Source: Hydractinia symbiolongicarpus (Eukaryota > Cnidaria > Hydrozoa > Anthoathecata > Hydractiniidae). From it: a DNA stretch of 64,000 nucleotides. The translations under genes and the position numbers were made by a program. Of the stretch, positions 63,112 through 64,000 are shown piece after piece (position 1 is the first letter of the stretch; every line of letters begins with the position of its first letter). The stretch covers positions 30,940,001 to 31,004,000 of the forward strand of contig NC_079884.1 in NCBI RefSeq assembly GCF_029227915.1. Reading direction: 5' to 3'. Below the pieces are notes generated by a model. It did not search any database. It was not told where the DNA came from and saw only the letters and a list, made by a program, of their open reading frames with translations.

Positions 63112-63213
63112 CATGAGACTTGTAGTTTTCAAAAATGTTTTCATATTTGATGGGACGCTGAATAAAATCATTTCCCGAACGATTTTTTAAATTATCATTT
63201 CACCACTAAAGCC
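63112..63213 (+). repeat. Half-length monomer 10 (102 bp)
   Basis: The junction and tail are the same. It is the counterpart of copy 9, 912 bases away in the second unit. Confidence 0.95.
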
Positions 63214-64000
63214 CATGAGACTTGTAGTTTTCAAAAATGTTTTCATTTTTGATGACACGCTGAATAAAAGAAGTTTAATCGTCGGCAAACGAAAACCTGC
63301 CATTTCCCGTAAACCTCGGACTCGGCCCGTATAGTCAAAGGTATACAAAGAAAGTACCCAGGGAGTAAACTCATTTCCCGAACGATTTTTTATATTATTT
63401 TTTTACCACTAAACGCATGAGACTTGTAGTTTTCAAAAATGTTTTCATATTTGGTGGGACGCTGAATAAAAGAAGTTTAATCGTCGGCAAACGAAAATCC
63501 GCGATTTCCCGTAAATCCCGGACTCGGCCCATATAGTCAAAAGTATACAAAGAAAGTACCCAGGGAGTAAACTCATTTCCCGAACGATTTTTTAAATTAT
63601 TTTTTCACCACTAAAACGCAGGTGACTTGTAGTTTTCAAAAATGTTTTCATTTTTGATGAGACGATTAATGAAAGAGGTTTAATCGCCGGCAAACGAAAT
63701 CCTGTGATTTCATGTAAATCCGGGGCTTGGCCCGTATAGTCGAATGTATACAAAAAAAGTACCCAGGGAGTAAACTCATTTCCCGAACGATTTTTTAAAT
63801 TTTTTTTTGACCACTAAAACGCATGAGACTTGTAGTTTTCAAAAATGTTTTCATTTTTGATGAGATGCTTAATGAAAAAGGTTTAACCGCCGGCAAACGA
63901 AAACCCGCGATTTCCCGTAAATTCCAGGCTTGGCCCGTATAGTCGAATGTATACAAAGAAAGTACCCTGTGAGTAAACTCATTTCTAAAACGATTTTTTA

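Larger units (their letters stand above)
61640..63389 (+). repeat. Tandem duplication of 912 bp (four full monomers plus one half)
   Basis: Private variants AATCTCCGGC, GTATATTCAAAAG, CCCGGGAGAAAACTC, CGCGAGTTCCCG (61881/62793) and GACTTGTACTTTTC recur 912 bases apart. 912 is four full monomers plus a 102 bp half monomer, and each copy contains one half (62200 and 63112). Confidence 0.87.
61240..64000. repeat. Satellite array, right segment
   Basis: The same 202-203 bp monomer resumes after the insertion, in the same orientation, starting within a T4-type monomer at AAAGAGGTTTAATTGCC, and it continues to the window end. The sequence from about 63449 onward (ATTTGGTGGG, then CCTGTGATTTCATG) repeats the unit seen at 59311-60540, so the array to the right belongs to the same family as the array to the left of the insertion. 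This makes it one interrupted array and not two unrelated ones. Confidence 0.97.

Noticed and set aside
1-64000. CRISPR array
   Set aside because: The period is about 203 bp with the whole monomer conserved. There are no short direct repeats separated by unique spacers and no cas genes.
1-64000. Ribosomal or 5S RNA tandem repeat, or tRNA-derived satellite
   Set aside because: No rRNA core motifs and no clear A-box/B-box pair or cloverleaf were seen in the monomer.
1-64000. Telomeric or subtelomeric repeat
   Set aside because: No TTAGGG-type short tandem repeats; the lone ATAGGGTT/AACCCTAT words are single and part of an inverted repeat in the insertion.

Overview
The window is almost entirely one tandem satellite DNA array from a eukaryotic genome, most likely an animal. 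Nothing in it identifies the species, so that assignment is an inference from the type of DNA. A 202-203 bp monomer repeats head to tail, always in the same orientation, from base 1 to about 60546 and again from about 61240 to 64000. Dividing the length by the period gives roughly 307 full monomers, plus ten shortened 102 bp monomers. The array runs off both ends of the window. No convincing protein-coding gene, tRNA, rRNA or CRISPR array is present. The short reading frames that recur on the minus strand are shadows of the repeat: they cross monomer junctions, and 202-203 is not a multiple of three, so successive monomers are read in different frames.

The monomers fall into a few recognisable families, here called T1, T1b and T2-T6. 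They are told apart by the head (CATGAGACTTG, CATAAGACTTG or CAGGTGACTTG), by CGCTGAATAAAAGAAG versus CGCTTAATGAAAGAGG, by GTCAAAAG versus GTCGAATG, by CCCAGGGAG versus CCCTGTGAG, and by the T-rich tail. The families are combined into higher-order repeats whose composition changes along the window. 1-17.5 kb is a mosaic with 3-, 6-, 8- and 9-monomer offsets. 17.5-26.4 kb is highly homogenised, with a 609 bp tandem pair, an exactly abutting 3034 bp (15-monomer) tandem duplication and a roughly 1012 bp five-monomer unit. 29.4-36.7 kb is a large tandem duplication whose copies differ by whole-monomer gains and losses. 36.7-52 kb holds a family of 4- to 18-monomer units sharing one private mutation. 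53.5-63.4 kb is dominated by units carrying a half-length monomer.

The only non-satellite DNA is an insertion of about 0.69 kb at 60547-61239. It has a G/C-rich hairpin, further inverted repeats and a consensus CRE site, and it is flanked by TTAA on both sides. It looks like a transposable-element fragment of unrecognised family.

The most interesting signals are four. (i) A motif on the minus strand of many monomers carries every fixed base of the CENP-B box but has a spacer one base short, and it is absent from the other monomer families. (ii) A nine-base dyad with a four-base loop is present in most families. (iii) The half-monomer has a single ancestral 101 bp deletion and now exists in ten copies. 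(iv) Nested duplications show the history of unequal exchange. Together these fit a centromeric or pericentromeric satellite, but centromere function is inferred and not shown by sequence.
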